64,000 nucleotides of DNA from the NCBI RefSeq assembly GCF_024139115.2, contig NW_026942696.1, positions 1 through 64,000 on the forward strand, read 5' to 3'. Below the pieces are notes generated by a model. The model worked only from the letters and a program-made list of their open reading frames with translations. It was not told the origin of the DNA and did no database searches. The DNA is from Armigeres subalbatus (lineage: Eukaryota; Arthropoda; Insecta; Diptera; Culicidae). Within the stretch, counting starts at the first letter, position 1. The number at the start of each line of letters is the position of its first letter. The position numbers and the translations under genes were made by a program. Shown here piece by piece: positions 1-12,426 of this stretch.

Positions 1-155
1 AAGTGACAGTGATTTTATTAATGACGTCGAAGAAGAGGAAGAGGAGGAGGAAGAAGTAAACTTGTCGGACGTTGAAGAGCAGGATGAACAAGCGGAGGAC
101 CAGGAGATGGAAGGCGCAGAGGAAGAAGCACAGTCGGAAACTTCTGAAGTGATAG
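1..155 (+). CDS. Internal exon of acidic nuclear-type protein (5' end off window)
   Basis: The exon is open from base 2 and ends at 155, followed by a consensus donor (g|gtgagt). It encodes a very acidic tract with nine consecutive Glu, followed by more Glu/Asp/Ser/Gln. The split codon G|GT joins exactly, in phase 1, to the acceptor at 18713, giving GKPRKIRRRQL. This phase match, and the switch from acidic to basic low-complexity sequence, is why the two are read as one gene. No catalytic domain is visible here. Acidic and basic tails like this are typical of chromatin-associated proteins; insect remodeling and spacing factor 1 is one candidate, but that is a guess from composition only. The 5' part of the gene is outside the window. 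Confidence 0.6.
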
Positions 156-877
156 GTGAGTTTTGCTATAATTTTATGCCTTTCGCGTACATCACAATTG
201 TACTAGAAGGCAAAACTTTGACTTCGGGGTATGAATATTGGAGTCAGTTAAGGCCTCTTACGGTGTCATTCAGAATAGACGATTGCACGAGCCAAAAACT
301 CCATACCTGTAAAAAAATGTAAACATTGCCCTCATGAAACTTCACTCGCCATTTGAACACGGGTAAAAAAAATTGTCAATGACGTCATGATGCAATGGTT
401 TATGGCTGCCGAGCGGCTCACCAACACAATCTTACAATTACCCACTTTTTCACTCCAATTAGCACGGAGTAGTTTGTTTGTGATTGAAAGAACCACACCT
501 GATTATACTAGAAAAAGTATCAGAACTATGTTAGAATCTTAATATACACATTGATAAATTATCAAACCATATAGTGCTCATTTAGCGTCGATTCAATCAA
601 AATAAAACTGAGTGCTAACATGCTAACGACGTCGTCGGTTGCTCGTCGTCGGCAGCGAAAATATGTAAAATATCGAAAAAATAATAAATCTCATTCCAAC
701 CAGTTATCTATTAATGTCATATAATTATATATTCATTATCCTACTTTGGGACGTCTTGAAAAATCAAAAAGAACGCAGTAAATTGCAATTATGCTATTTG
801 TGTGTTCGAACAGCTGGCAACAATGTCGCAAGATGTGAACATAATCAGCTAGCACCATGAAAAAATAAAACATAAAT
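156..877. other. Start of the 18.6-kb intron; nothing recognised
   Basis: AT-rich intron sequence with no coding signal and no repeat that I can identify. Confidence 0.4.
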
Positions 878-1108
878 CTCGGGTTCTTATTCGAAAGGAC
901 GTATGTGATTTTGCAAACAAAGATTCAAACGTCGTTTTGCCCAATCTGATAGCACTCCCACGCGAATTATCACCACAGACAGTTCGGGGAAGCCTCCGAC
1001 TACCTGTTGGTAGTGTTGGTTTACGGGGGAGTGCTATCAGGTTGGTCATATCGACGTTTGAATCTTTGTTTACAAAATCACATACGTCCTTTTGAATAAG
1101 TACCCGAG
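878..1108. mobile_element. Foldback MITE
   Basis: Two inverted arms of about 82 bp (878-960 and 1027-1108) match almost throughout. They start CTCGGGTTCTTATTCGAAAG against CTCGGGTACTTATTCAAAAG and share the run GGACGTATGTGATTTTG. The 66-bp centre is not repeated. There is no coding capacity. No clear TSD could be fixed, so the superfamily is open. Confidence 0.7.
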
Positions 1109-1550
1109 AAATATCGTCGTAAATCAAAGCAAATCTGTTGATTTTCGGACACATTTCGTTAGTTTATGCCATAGTCAAACAGTATTGAGAATTCCTGTGT
1201 TCAACTCGGACTGAAATCGTTCACATTAATGCAATGTTTACGGTAATCGGATGTTAACAAAAAAGGGGTTATTTTTGTCTGCCTTGTAGATTGGTAGTCA
1301 AGTTTCTCACGACTACTAATCTTGAGTTGATGATTTTTATGGTACACTTACAAAGATATTGGGTGATCGGCCACCTAAGGACACCGTTCCGAAAAGCACC
1401 GAAAAGATCAAAAAGTCATCATTCAAATGTAGTTGACTTATACTAGGGATTATTATCTTTCATATTACGTGGATGAATGGCGAAAAAGGCGTTTGGAAAT
1501 TGTTGGAATGCATTTTTGAAAATGTATTGATTTCAATGATTCTATAACAT

Positions 1551-1637
1551 TTCCCAGAAAACCATACCCCAGGAAACCTTTCCCCAGAAAACCACTCCCC
1601 AGAAAACCATTCCCCAGAATGCACCATATCCCAGAAT
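1551..1637. repeat. Short tandem repeat, about 15-bp units (ccccagaaaaccatt)
   Basis: Five to six imperfect copies of a cccagaaaacc-type unit. The same unit in opposite orientation (ttctggggaatggttttctgg type) occurs at 12583-12650 in the same intron, so this is a dispersed repeat and not a local slippage. Confidence 0.65.
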
Positions 1638-2290
1638 TTTTTTTCATACCCTTAACAAGATTCCTGCAATGATGAAAAAAGATTTTGGCAACCAAAAAAA
1701 CTGGAATGAAAAGAACGGCTCGGGAAAAAACTACAAATAAGTACAGTTCAATCTGATATAATATATTATGTTATACAAAGTGTTGTCCTTAGTCTTCAAA
1801 CTTAGACTAATGAATATTAACATAATATGGTCCATGGTTGGCCTTACAATCACCTTTGCATACAATGGAGCTTAGTTGAGCAAAAAATGCTATGACAGTT
1901 TTCGAAACATTTTCACGCTTAAAATGTTCGACCGCGTACTTTTCCCATGGTCTTGGTTCGCTTGATTAAGTGTACCGCAATACTTCCTGTTTCGGCGGCT
2001 TATTGTAAGGATTCATTTACATGAAGTCTTATTTCTGTGAAAGCATTATTATTGTGATCAGTCTTGTATCATATCTTTCTTCAGAAGCCAAATTTACTTT
2101 ATAATTTTAGATGTAAACTAAATCTAAATATAACATAGGCTGGAAAGTGAAATCTCTCCAAAATGTCACGTGTCATTTGACATAATGTCATTTGAATGAC
2201 ATTTTGCCTCCCACGCCCCAGATTACATATTTACAGCAATGTCTTGTCAGACAAAGTTGAAGGCACATTTATGCGCCTATAGGTTCGTCA
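1638..2290. other. Intron, nothing recognised
   Basis: AT-rich. A short CATTTGACATAATG palindrome-like stretch lies at about 2170-2200; otherwise no feature. Confidence 0.3.
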
Positions 2291-2512
2291 TACACACTTA
2301 AATCATTTCACAGATTTCGGTGAATTTTGCTTCAATTCACCGAAATCTCAACAGCAGATTTGTTCGGTAATTATTTCACCGATTTTCTGCGGTATTTTCC
2401 TTTGTTCAACTGTCAAAACTACAAAAAAATCTGTAAAATTTTTACCGAACAGTTCTGCTGTTGAGATTTCGGTGAAATTTCACAGAAATCTGCGATTTAT
2501 TTTAAGTGTGTA
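2291..2512. mobile_element. Foldback MITE with TACACACTTA / TAAGTGTGTA ends
   Basis: Outer ends TACACACTTAAA and TTTTAAGTGTGTA are inverted. The inner arms are also inverted: TTCACCGAAATCTCAACAGC around 2336-2357 against GCTGTTGAGATTTCGGTGAA around 2457-2477, plus TTCGGTAA/TTACCGAA. It is about 222 bp and non-coding. Ends in TA would fit a TA target, but that is uncertain. Confidence 0.7.
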
Positions 2513-4160
2513 CCTTATGAATTGACGGCTAACTTCTGAAAAAAGTTCTGGGAGAATGCAAATGACATTTTACAACACTGATTGTGATAGAAAAGTGTTG
2601 AAGTCATTCCAATGTTTTAGTTGCCACCCGTTATAAGCCTAAATCAGTCATTGTAAAAAAAAATGACCTTATTAGGGGAAAATACCTATTCTTGGCAGTC
2701 TAAGACATTCGCCAAATTGAATGATAAAAATAATGAATAATTACACTAAAACACAGGTTAAACTGTACTGGTATACATTTGTATGCTCTTTCTTTGATGA
2801 TTGGTGTTCACTAAATATAACAGCTTTTACCACAAACTCAGTAAATTTAATATAAAGTAACAGGTCAACATTTCTTCTATTGGCATAGCAATTTCTATTA
2901 TCAGCAATGAATTTGCTCCCTTTAGCAACTAGACATGGAAGTAGAAAACTGGTAATGTATTGGTGCCAAATGCTGTTTGTTTATATCCTCCAGTAGTAAA
3001 ATTCATTCATATTAATCGGCCGCACGCTCATCTCGCGTCACTCAATTTTGGAACAAACTTTATTGTTTATCAAAACTGGCTTAAAACAAAACATGAATTT
3101 TTAGCCTTTTAGCCTAGATAGGCAAATAGACCTGTGCGCCGGTCGTATAATCGGCGGCGGCGGCGTGGTGGCCACTTTTGCCCCGGCGGCGGCGGCGTCA
3201 CGGCGGCGCGCCGTTGGCTTTTATCGGCGGCGGCGGCGGCGTGAACCAGCGTGGATGAAAAAACCAATGGCTGAAAAAATCGATTTCAACGCGGATTTTT
3301 TTATTCACACGGTACAAATCACCCGTATACAAAATCGACTTCAGTTAAAATTGCAATTTTATACGCTTTCCGATCATCAAACAGCACATTCAATAGTACT
3401 GATGACACTAATTAGTACCTGTTTACAAAATGTTATTTAAATTAAAACTATTTTATAATTTCCTGATTTTTATGAATTAAATTCAATAAATTCTGCTTCA
3501 CTTTTCGTGATCGCTGAGTAGTGTTGAGAATTAGATTCAAAAGTTATTCCCAATTCAAGATTTTGATACCTACATTTCAGTCGTTTTACTTCTCAATATA
3601 TTTAAATTTCAGAAAAATTCGAACTACTATTTGTTAAATTACACATAAAATTGAGCGATGTTTGAAATGCTTATCTAGTTTATTGAGATAATTGGAAGGA
3701 CATACATGATCATACATACATCATGAAGACATACATGATGGATAGTTTATTTCCCACCTAACGTTTTTGTATTCACAAATCTCAAAAGATGATCAACATA
3801 ACTGCAAATGAGCACTGGCTGAGTAGGACTAGCATTATCTTCATCAGTTACCAAATATGTATATTGATATGGGTAAAATGAATAAAATTCTATGAGAATT
3901 TCTGGGAAATTCATATAGACATTTTTTCAAAATCCTTTCAAGTTCTTTTTTTAGTAAAATCATACAATATTCCTGCTGGAATTCATTCGAAAATTTATTG
4001 AGGAATGGAATAGTTTCCGATGATATTCCTATAGAATTTCCGAAAGAATTCCTTGAAGAATTTTCGAAGGGACTTCTAAAATACTTTCCGAAAGAATTCC
4101 TGAAGTAATGTACGAAATTGTTTTAGAAAGCATTTCCGGCAAATTTCCGGAAGAACTAAT

Positions 4161-4237
4161 CTGCCGTTATACGCATAACTGTCCCATGTATATAGGGAAT
4201 CCCAGCAAACATGGGACAAATATACGTATGACGGCAG
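4161..4237. mobile_element. 77-bp palindromic mini-element
   Basis: Arms CTGCCGTTATACGCATAACT and the inverse ending GTATGACGGCAG pair over about 29 bp, meeting at GTCCCATGT/ACATGGGAC. One arm plus the centre recurs inverted at 10273-10313, showing a dispersed family. Confidence 0.6.
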
Positions 4238-5524
4238 TAATGGAGCCGAAGGAATTTCCGAAGAAAAATCAGAAGACCCTTATAAGGAAATTTCGAAGAA
4301 ATCCCTACAGACATTTTCAAAAGAATCCCTAACAGATTTTCCAAATGCATCCCAATGGCAATTTTTGAAGGAGTTTTCAAAAAGAAATCTAAAGGAGTTT
4401 TGAATGAATTTCTGAAGAGATCACCAAATAAAATTAAAATAAATGCAGAATGTTGTAAAGGTGTTCCTGAGAGAAAGGGCCAAAAAAAAAATTCCTAAAG
4501 TTACCAAACATACTAGAAGAATTTTCTAAGGATTACCCTAAGAATTTCTAAAGGAAATGTTTATGTAGTTCTAAAAGAATTCCTATGGAAATTACTGAAA
4601 AAATGTCAAGAAGCCTGCTAAAGAACCCCTAGAGGAAATTCTAATAAATTTCCAAAGTAATTTATAAAAGAAATCCGAAGGAATGCCTAAAAGAATCTTC
4701 CAAAGGAATTCCTATATTAATTTCCGATGAAATTTCTGAGCAAATTTCCAAAGCCTAAAGAAATTTCTAAAGAAACCCGTAAATTAATTCCAGAAGGAAT
4801 TTTTGGAGGAATTTTATAACAATTTTTGAAGGAACTTCTAAAACAATTTCTGTAGATATTTTAAAAGAAATTTGCGAAGGATTTTCGGAAGGTATATCTG
4901 AAGGGAATTTCAAAGGATTTTACGAAGCAATTCCTGATGAAATTTGCTAAGGAATTCCTGAAGCAATTCCAAAGGAAACTCATAAAGAATTCTTGTAGGA
5001 GGTTCTTAAAGAATTCCTGAGGGAAGTTTTGGAATAGTTCTTAGAAACCCTTCTTTGAATTTAATTTTTGGAGGAATATCTTGAGAAATTCCAACATTTA
5101 TTAATTTCTTGATTTATTTTCAGATTTTCCGAAGAAATCTGTAAAGAAATTTCTGAACGAAGTCTCGACGGAATGTCCAAAAGAATTCTTGGAGAAATCT
5201 AAGATTGTCGGAAGTAACTTCAGGAGTTGTTTTGAAAATTCAGATAAGCTGTCAGGAACTTGTTCAGGAATTCTTAAGGAATTTTCTAGAATTTCGTCCT
5301 ATATGTTTTCAAGGAATTCCAAAAGAGTTCTCAGAAAATTTTTTAGAGGTATTTTATCATGAATAACGAATTTCCCATTGTTTTCCTATACAAATTGTTG
5401 AAGGAATTCGTGGGAGAAATTCCGAACTAATTCCTAAGGGAAATTACAAAAAAAACCGAAAGAATTTTCGAAAGACTTTCTAGGATAGTTTTTGTAGAAC
5501 TCCTTGAGGCAATTTCCGTGGAAA

Positions 5525-5815
5525 TAACCGGACGAGGTCTACAGAAGCCTTGCGAGCAAAGGCGTAGGATTGCCAATCCGGAGATGGCGAGTTCAATTCT
5601 CGGTCCGATCTAGGATGTTTTCGGGTTGGAAACATTCTCGACTCCCAGGGCATAGCGTATTCATTGTACTAGCCACACTCGATACATTCTCATGCAATGG
5701 CGGGCATAGAAAACTTTTCAATTAATGACTGAGGAAATGCTAGTAGAATACTATAGTTGAAAAGCAGGTCAAGTTCCAGTTGGAATGTAGAGCCATTGAA
5801 GAAGAAGAATAGAGA
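5525..5815 (+). mobile_element. tRNA-derived SINE (Feilai-like, divergent)
   Basis: It has a tRNA-like head with a B-box-like GAGTTCAATTCTC at about 5590. Next comes a body sharing layout with the better copies at 25882 and 63665 (gtc..gatctagg, ttcgggttggaaa, ctcgactcccagggcat), and it ends in gaagaagaagaa. Pol III promoter boxes are inferred. It is clearly older than the other copies. Confidence 0.65.
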
Positions 5816-8576
5816 TTTTCTGCCCCCTGCTGGCTCATCTCTATTAAGCAGTTCTTTCAGGAATTATTTTTGAAATTCCTTTCAGATTCTCTTTTGCAAA
5901 TGTCTTCAAAAATTCATTTGGAAATTCCTGCACAAAACTCTCAATATATTTTTTCAAAAACTTCTCCAAAAAATCATTTGAGACTGCTTCAGAACTTTAG
6001 TCCTTAAATAATTTAAAAATAACTTCCGTTACTCATTAAATTTTTGAAAGAATTCCTAAAATAAACACCAAAAGACTTTTAAAAAGAATTGTTGAAAAAA
6101 ACCGAATGTTTTATTGAAAGATTTTCGGAATGAACTCATAAAGGCATTTACGAATGAATTTCTGCAGGAAGTTCTGAAAGAATTCCCGGAGAATGTTTTA
6201 AGAGAATTGGTGAGAGAAGTTCTGTAGAAATTCTTTGGGGTAAATTTTGAAAGAATTCCTTACGCAATATCTTGAAATTGTTTTTACGGAGTTCATATAA
6301 TAATTGCCAAAGAAATTTTAAAAGGTTAAATTTCGAAGGATTTCTCAAAGAAATTTCCAAAGGTAGTTATTACTTTAAAAAATTTCCTAAACAATTTTTG
6401 GAGAAACTACCAACGGAATTTCGAAATTCTTTAATGAGTCTCCGAAGGAATTTCCAACGAAATTTTCGTAGGAACTCCTGTAACCATTTTCGTATGCATT
6501 CTTTAAAGAATTTCGAATAAAATTTGTAAAGGATTTTTAAAGAAATCGGTAATGAAAATTCTGAAGGAATCTTCGGAGAAATTTCGTTAGAAATTTCCAA
6601 AGAAATACAAAAAGAAAATTCCGGAAAAATTCCTGAAGCAATTTTCTAAGGTTTTTTAAGGGAACTTTTCGGAACTAAATAAGTTTACTAAATAGGGTAT
6701 CTGTTCCCATATTAATAACAGCTCGTATATTAATCTCAACCGTCGATAAACCAAATAAAAAATCAATTTGATTACAATTTCTCACATCGTATGTACACAA
6801 TAATGAATAGACCACCTTCTTCAATGTTTGGAATATTATTTAAAATTCCGTTTGAGTAATGTTTTAGTTCACAAGACTCAAATTATTAAAACCAAAATTA
6901 TAAAACACATTTATTTTCATTTTCCTACCTCTGAACTGTTGATTTGATGCACTGCTCGATTGCTACTAGCAGATTCATCTCATTTCACGCCGTTGTTTTC
7001 CACTCAATTTCAAGCTGAAACAAATAAATCCTTTCAAAATACATTTCACAACACATAGAGCACATCACAATTTCACTATAAATATAATCATATTTGAAAA
7101 ACTAACGCGATTTCCTATAGTTTGATATAGGTTTGTTTCGAACAACGTCTAAATTATTCTTGTCCGTATTCCAAACTATTTACATGGCTGCAGCATCGGC
7201 AAGGGCTGCCGACCTAGATTTTTATTTCAAAAATGCTTGAATGAACTTTCATTGTAAAATTCAACTCTTATGTTTGTAAAACAAGGTATATCGAAGAGAT
7301 AAGCTATGACAAACATAAAATTAAACTGATAAGTTGGAAAACTACAACGAAAACTGGAATTTTGTAATTATATTTCAACTCAAATACAAAACATTGAAGA
7401 ATTCGGCATCACTGCAATCATATCGTTACGTATACACACAAGTAATAGTGTGCGTATTTTATGTTGGAAACAGTATTATTGATATAGGTACAGGCATAGG
7501 ATTAACTGTTTTTGAATGTTATTGAAATATGTGCATGGCAGTGATGATGTTTTTTGAATACTCTATAATGTGATAACAATTTCATTTTTGAAGTTACCAA
7601 ATTGTTATCAATTAAAAATGACGTGAGCCGTTATTCTCATGTTTCTTGATTATTGGGTGAGAAATAAATGCATTTCATATGCGCATTGGCTTATTGTTAT
7701 TGATATAGGAACAGATACCCTACTAAGCGGCGAGGCGACAACATCCCAGCTTTGGGTTACAGTAGCAGTTAATAAGAAAAGAAGAAGCGTTTTCAACTGA
7801 TGCTCGTAATATAAATACCAAGTGGTTTTGTCAATCATAATCAAAAATTGATTTCCAAATTAAAATTAGTTACTCGTGAAAAATCTGGAAAAGCATTCAC
7901 AGAAAGGATTCAATAACTTTGCTGAGTTTTGCCAATTAGGTCATCTGTCATATTAGCACAAATCTAAATCAAATTAAACTGGCCTGATTGATTTCAATAA
8001 ATAAAAAAGTAAATACTGTCAAGATAATGACTGTGCTACTGATATTCCTGAACTGCAATGATTTGCCTACACCAATGCCAGATGCTATGAAAATTGTTTA
8101 GGTGCCTGACTGAATGAGGTCCTGGTTTAGATGAATCCCAATAACCAGTTAAACAATTTATGAATTATTTTACTAGATTCAAACTCTAAACTAATCAACC
8201 AACTTATTAATAAATCAAGACAATGTATGTCACTACACTGACTAAGAGACACCATCACGTGAGGTAGATTTGAAATTGATTTCTGACGAGTTCCTCCTTA
8301 ACATGAATTGTCATAAGACAAGTTTAGTACTATTCACTCCACCACGTTGTATAGCTTTACAGATACGTATTTCGACCTCAACTGTTAGGCCGTGTTCAGT
8401 GTCTCGTGCTTGACTCTACTCGACTCAAGTTAATTGATTTTTTTATTGCGATTAGTCATCGGCGTGGCAAAATTATGATCAGCGGCGCGCCGACCCTAAA
8501 TCGTCGGCGGCGGCGGCGTGAGTAAAACCACCGGCGGCGGCGGCGTGGCGCGGCGGCGCACAGGTCTATAGGCAAA

Positions 8577-9787
8577 AGCATTTAAACACATTGTAAAACA
8601 AATTTAACCCTTATGCGGTCAACAAAAAACAGACGTGAATGGCCCGTGTACCCAGATATTGACATTTTCATAACTTTTACCATTTTCAACCTATTTGAAT
8701 AAAGTTGGCCATTTTGGAGAAGGAAACTTATATGCTTTTTGCCGCTGCCAGGATTTACATCTTTTGTCTTTTGTAATGCCTTAGAGTCTACACGCGTAAG
8801 CAAAAGTCTATCAACCAGTTTCAAATATACAACATGCTCTTTGCGGTCCTTACATGATATGTTTGTTTCATAAAAAAAAATCATGGTGGTTGTGTACAAA
8901 ACACGACCGCTCGACGTAAACTACGTAAAACCAAATCTACACACATAAGAATGAAATTTTGTCTGTCTGCCCTTATAGACTAGGAAACGGCTTGAACATT
9001 TGTATGTAGAGGTTTTTGGGAACGATGAAGATTCTTATGATGGTATTACAAATAAAGTACAAATTTCTGCTTTAATCGAAAATTTGCTAATTTCGAATAC
9101 TTAACCGTCTTTTAAATAATGTAAAAAATATATAATTAATCAATTTTAGGTGAAACGAAGGTTCTGGTAGTATAGTATATTAACAATATATTCCACCTCG
9201 CGAGTCTTCATAATATTATGTTGAATAATGGGCAGCACTGTCCTATCTAGCCGCTGGAGCCACCCCATTCTTACACTACGTTTCACAGTTGAATAATAGA
9301 TAATACCCTAAAAGTAGGCAATTATTTATGGTTGAAATGCGCTATGTAGGAACGGGAATGGTTATGATTTTTTTGATGAGCTTGGAAAGTATTGAAGATG
9401 CAAAAGGAAAACGGTCCTGTCAGCCACATAAGGGTTAAAATACTACGGTGTTGCTATCACTTTTGATATAATTCATGGTCTGCGTAAAAATCTGAATAGA
9501 AGCATTTGTATTTTAACACTTTTTTAAAATAAATGCAACGCCGGATCTTTTGTTCGTAGTTTTGCTAAAATCAAATCACATAGAATTGTGCGTGGTATCT
9601 TTTTAGCGTGTGTTTGATATGCTCACAAACACATTCTCTCGTTCTATTCCGAAGTTTGCTACTGTCAAAGAAAACGAACAGTCCCGATTTTATTTAGTGA
9701 AACATAGAGCAAATATTGCATAAATTTGCTCTTTGTGGTGATAATCAAGTGATGATAAAGTGTAAAAAGTAGTTTACGTACTTAAAT
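8577..9787. other. Intron with an uncharacterised dispersed repeat fragment
   Basis: 8690-8820 (gccttagagtctacacgcgtaa) resembles stretches near 32760-32790 and 44180-44210 (aggcctttagatctacatgcgtaac type), so a dispersed repeat is likely. Nothing else was recognised, and no coding signal is visible. Confidence 0.35.
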
Positions 9788-9870
9788 TGACGTTATTATT
9801 ATTATTATTATTATTATTATAATCTTTATTAAAGAGGTTTTTAGCCCAAGGCTAGTTCACCTCCGCAAAA
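9788..9870 (-). mobile_element. Mini-retroposon copy with (TAA)n tail
   Basis: Read on the minus strand it is GAGGTGAACTAGCCTTGGGC, then TAAAAACCTC, then an AATAAAG and a (TAA)n run. It shares a core with copies at 28578-28825, 45901-45948 and 52858-52916: a CAGCC-ttg-GGCTG hairpin, an AATAAA hexamer and an A-rich tail. Confidence 0.55.
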
Positions 9871-10272
9871 TTGACGTGTCATACGCAATTAAGAGGAGGG
9901 AGAAACAGGCGATCCAAAAAAGTAAGTAACAGTTGCTTTTCGTGCGTTGCTTTCTTTGGCGATGCAATAATTTCAAGGATTTCGTAGGTGCAAATTTATT
10001 TCGGTGATTAACTCATCAAATCTTGCTACTATTACACAAACAACTTATTCAAATGCAAGCTTAGACTTGAAATTGTGTGATTGAATCAAAATTATGTTCA
10101 TAAATAGTGTATGTTTGCTGAAAAACGCAAATATGGTTGAGGGTGCCAACAACTGTCGCACCCTGCCAATGCCGTATTCTACCCTATATTGAAATGAGTG
10201 TTTTTCTAGAAGCGTTCAATTATGATTCTTTATTCCCGGCAAACTATTCCCGGCAAACTCTTATAGTAACCT

Positions 10273-10313
10273 GGGATTCCTATGTACATGGGACAGTTAT
10301 GCGTGTAACGGCA
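10273..10313. repeat. Partial copy of the 77-bp palindromic element
   Basis: Matches the inverse complement of 4161-4203 (CATGGGACAGTTATGCGTGT followed by AACGGCA). Confidence 0.55.
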
Positions 10314-10794
10314 ATATTTGTATTTTTTTAAATTTTATTCAATGGCACTGTAGATTTTTATCAGTGCGGGTAAATTCATAATATTTTAAAAGAAGGCATC
10401 ATCAACTGGTTTGCTATACTCCAAGCAAACGCGTTATTTGAAAGAAGGCGTATTTCAGGCAAATGTGTGAGTCAAAAGAATGTACGAATGTAATTTGCCT
10501 TTTTCCGAGCAAATGCGTATTTTGAAAGAAGGAATCTTTTGTTAACCTTATTTCGGGTAAATTCGTGCCTTTCAAGAAGGAATTATTTACTCATTTTTAT
10601 ATTCTTGTGCCTTATTATGGACAAACGCGTGCGTAGCATAAACATATGAAAACTCCTATACAGGAAAATGCGCGTTTTAAAATAAGGAATCATTGACTTA
10701 ATTGCCTTATTCCGGGCAAATGCGTGGGTCTCTATTTCTATTTATTTCCTCAATCAAGGCGTGTTTCAAAATACAAAGATTTTTTTTCTGTATT
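10314..10794. other. Intron with irregular local repeat
   Basis: About six loose repeats of a motif like gggcaaatgcgtg...tttcaaagaaggaat, spaced about 60-70 bp from 10390 to 10720. This looks like an old tandem duplication. No gene. Confidence 0.35.
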
Positions 10795-10914
10795 GGGGTG
10801 AAGCCAGAATAGAAGTGACCGTGCGATGCGACGTGACGCGACTGTGTAGTTTGACAGTTCATTGATAATAATTGTTATTCCCTTGCGTGAGTCGCGTCGC
10901 ATCGCATGTCGCGT
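10795..10914. mobile_element. Harbinger-type MITE, copy A (truncated, diverged)
   Basis: Starts GGGGTGAAGCCAGAATAGAA and shares the internal TTGACAG...TTGTTATTCC...TTGCGTG segment with copies B and C. The right terminus is missing where copy B begins. Confidence 0.5.
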
Positions 10915-10917
10915 TTA

Positions 10918-11052
10918 GGGTGCGGCCAGAGTAGACGCGAAATGCGAAGCGAAGCGTTTATACACTTTGACAGCTCCTTATTATTGATTGTTATTCCTTT
11001 GCGTGCAATTTTCGCGCGACGTTGCGTAGGCGATTCTACTCTGGCGCACCCC
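10918..11052. mobile_element. Harbinger-type MITE, copy B (complete)
   Basis: TIRs are GGGTGCGGCCAGAGTAGA and TCTACTCTGGCGCACCC, flanked by TTA at 10915-10917 and 11053-11055. The TTA target and G-rich TIR fit PIF/Harbinger MITEs. About 135 bp, non-coding. Confidence 0.75.
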
Positions 11053-11055
11053 TTA

Positions 11056-12426
11056 GGGTGCGTCTATGCGATTTGTCAGCTCCTTATTATTGATTGTTAT
11101 TCCTTTGCGCAGGGGCGTCTCGTGGACTTTTGCTACACCTGTTCTACCATGCTGATAAAAAATATTCATCAAGCTGAGTGGTTTCGAATGAAAGTTGGAC
11201 ATTTAATCTAATATTACAACCTTTTCTTGTACAACAACCAAATATTTTAAAAACAATTTAAATAGAAAATATTTACAAAACAATAAATGACTTATTTTCT
11301 CTTTTGTTACAGTTTTAAATTTAGATGCACTTAAAATTTTAGACTCTCGCAAATCGTCTAAAATCTAACTTGGTAACAGTTGGCAATAACTGGATATTGC
11401 TCAGAATAAATATCTTTCATATCGGCTCATTCCACCATTCAGGGTACACGGGTCCCATCGCCGCTAATATTTAAACTCTCACATATTTTGAGATTACAAT
11501 AATTATTATTGTTTGATGCGACCCCAGATTGTGACGACCAATGAGTCACATTTAGAAGCTGAAATGTGTTCCAGTTATTTAATTTTTCAAATTTAGTGAA
11601 AACTATACCTTTTTCTCTAAGTTGATTAATTTCTACTCTTTAAAAATGCAAACATTAATTTAATATTGTTCTTGATGCATTGCATAGTCATCACGAGAAA
11701 AAAGAAACACAAACTGTTTCCAATCATCGGCGCGAAAGCGTGCGCGGTGCGCCTTTCGGCAAAGCACAGCCCGACACTACGATCGAGTCTAACCGAAGGT
11801 GCGTCGCGTCGTTGATTGTTCTCGCAGCGCGTCGAACGGGTTTGACTCTTGCGCGCATAGCAGAACTTGCAACTAAACGTGCTTGCTTCGCATGCGAAAG
11901 AGGATGATGTGAGAAAATGGAGAAAGCTGGCAACGCTCACGCTGGTTCTCTGCGCGCGGAGAACGAGTGAGCATACCAAGGAGGAAATTATTTCAAATCA
12001 TTTGTCATGGCGCAAAACTTAAAATTTGACTTCTGGCAGCGCTGCTGTTGGTTCTTCATTATAGATCGTACGACTGGCAAAAGCTTTCTATGTGATGGGG
12101 TGTGGTTTTTCGGAGAAACACACATTCAGCTGCAATTTGACTGTACGCCAAGCATGTGGCGTTAACTTGATCTGCCTACGAAATAGTTGGTTTCTTTAGA
12201 TATTTAAATGTTAAAATCATTAGAAATATTACGTGAAGCTCTGTTTAAAAATTTACTGAGTAAATTATTTGCCCTAGTAATTAATTGCCAAGACATTAAT
12301 TTCTTACCTCTGACCTAAAATGGTTACCTGTTCCATGGACAGGTAGAACGTATGGACGAGTCGCCCCTGCCTTTGCGTGCAGTTTTCGCGCGACGTCGCG
12401 TAGACGCATCTACTCTGGCAGGCACC
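11056..12426. mobile_element. Harbinger-type MITE, copy C, split by a hAT element
   Basis: The left half (11056-11109) begins GGGTGCGTC and runs to CCTTTGCG. The right half (12378-12426) continues tgcagttttcgcgcgacg and ends CTACTCTGGCAGGCACC, followed by TTA. The halves are separated by the hAT element at 11110-12369. Confidence 0.7.
11110..12369. mobile_element. Non-autonomous hAT element, 1260 bp
   Basis: The termini CAGGGGCGTCTCGTGGAC and the inverse complement of GTATGGACGAGTCGCCCCTG match over the outer 8 bp exactly and about 14 of the first 16. The 8-bp direct repeat CCTTTGCG at 11102-11109 and 12370-12377 is a textbook hAT TSD. No transposase is visible. The target lies inside MITE copy C, so this insertion is younger than that MITE. 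Confidence 0.85.

Larger units (their letters stand above)
3880..6690. repeat. Decayed GGAATTCC-type satellite
   Basis: About 2.8 kb made of diverged units such as aaggaatttcc, gaattcctgaag and ttccgaaagaattcc, with GAATTC recurring throughout. The pattern is that of the fresher array at 48433-49929, with many substitutions and indels. A SINE (5525-5815) and a 77-bp palindrome interrupt it. It lies inside the hAT-like element. Confidence 0.6.
3127..8568. mobile_element. 5.4-kb hAT-like non-autonomous element, 8-bp TSD
   Basis: The left end TAGACCTGTGCGCCG (3127-3141) is the exact inverse complement of the right end CGGCGCACAGGTCTA (8554-8568). The element is flanked by identical 8-bp direct repeats TAGGCAAA at 3119-3126 and 8569-8576. 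An 8-bp TSD with a YAG-type terminus fits the hAT superfamily (the P superfamily also makes 8-bp TSDs). Both subterminal regions (3150-3240 and 8485-8560) carry GC-rich CGGCGGCGGCGGCGTG and GCGGCGCGCCG motifs in direct orientation, in contrast to the AT-rich interior. No transposase is present. The interior contains an old GGAATT-type satellite (3880-6690), a small palindrome (4161-4237) and a tRNA-derived SINE (5525-5815). Confidence 0.75.

Noticed and set aside
3165..3440. Ala/Arg-rich open frame in the CGG block
   Set aside because: Low-complexity GC triplets in the transposon subterminal region.
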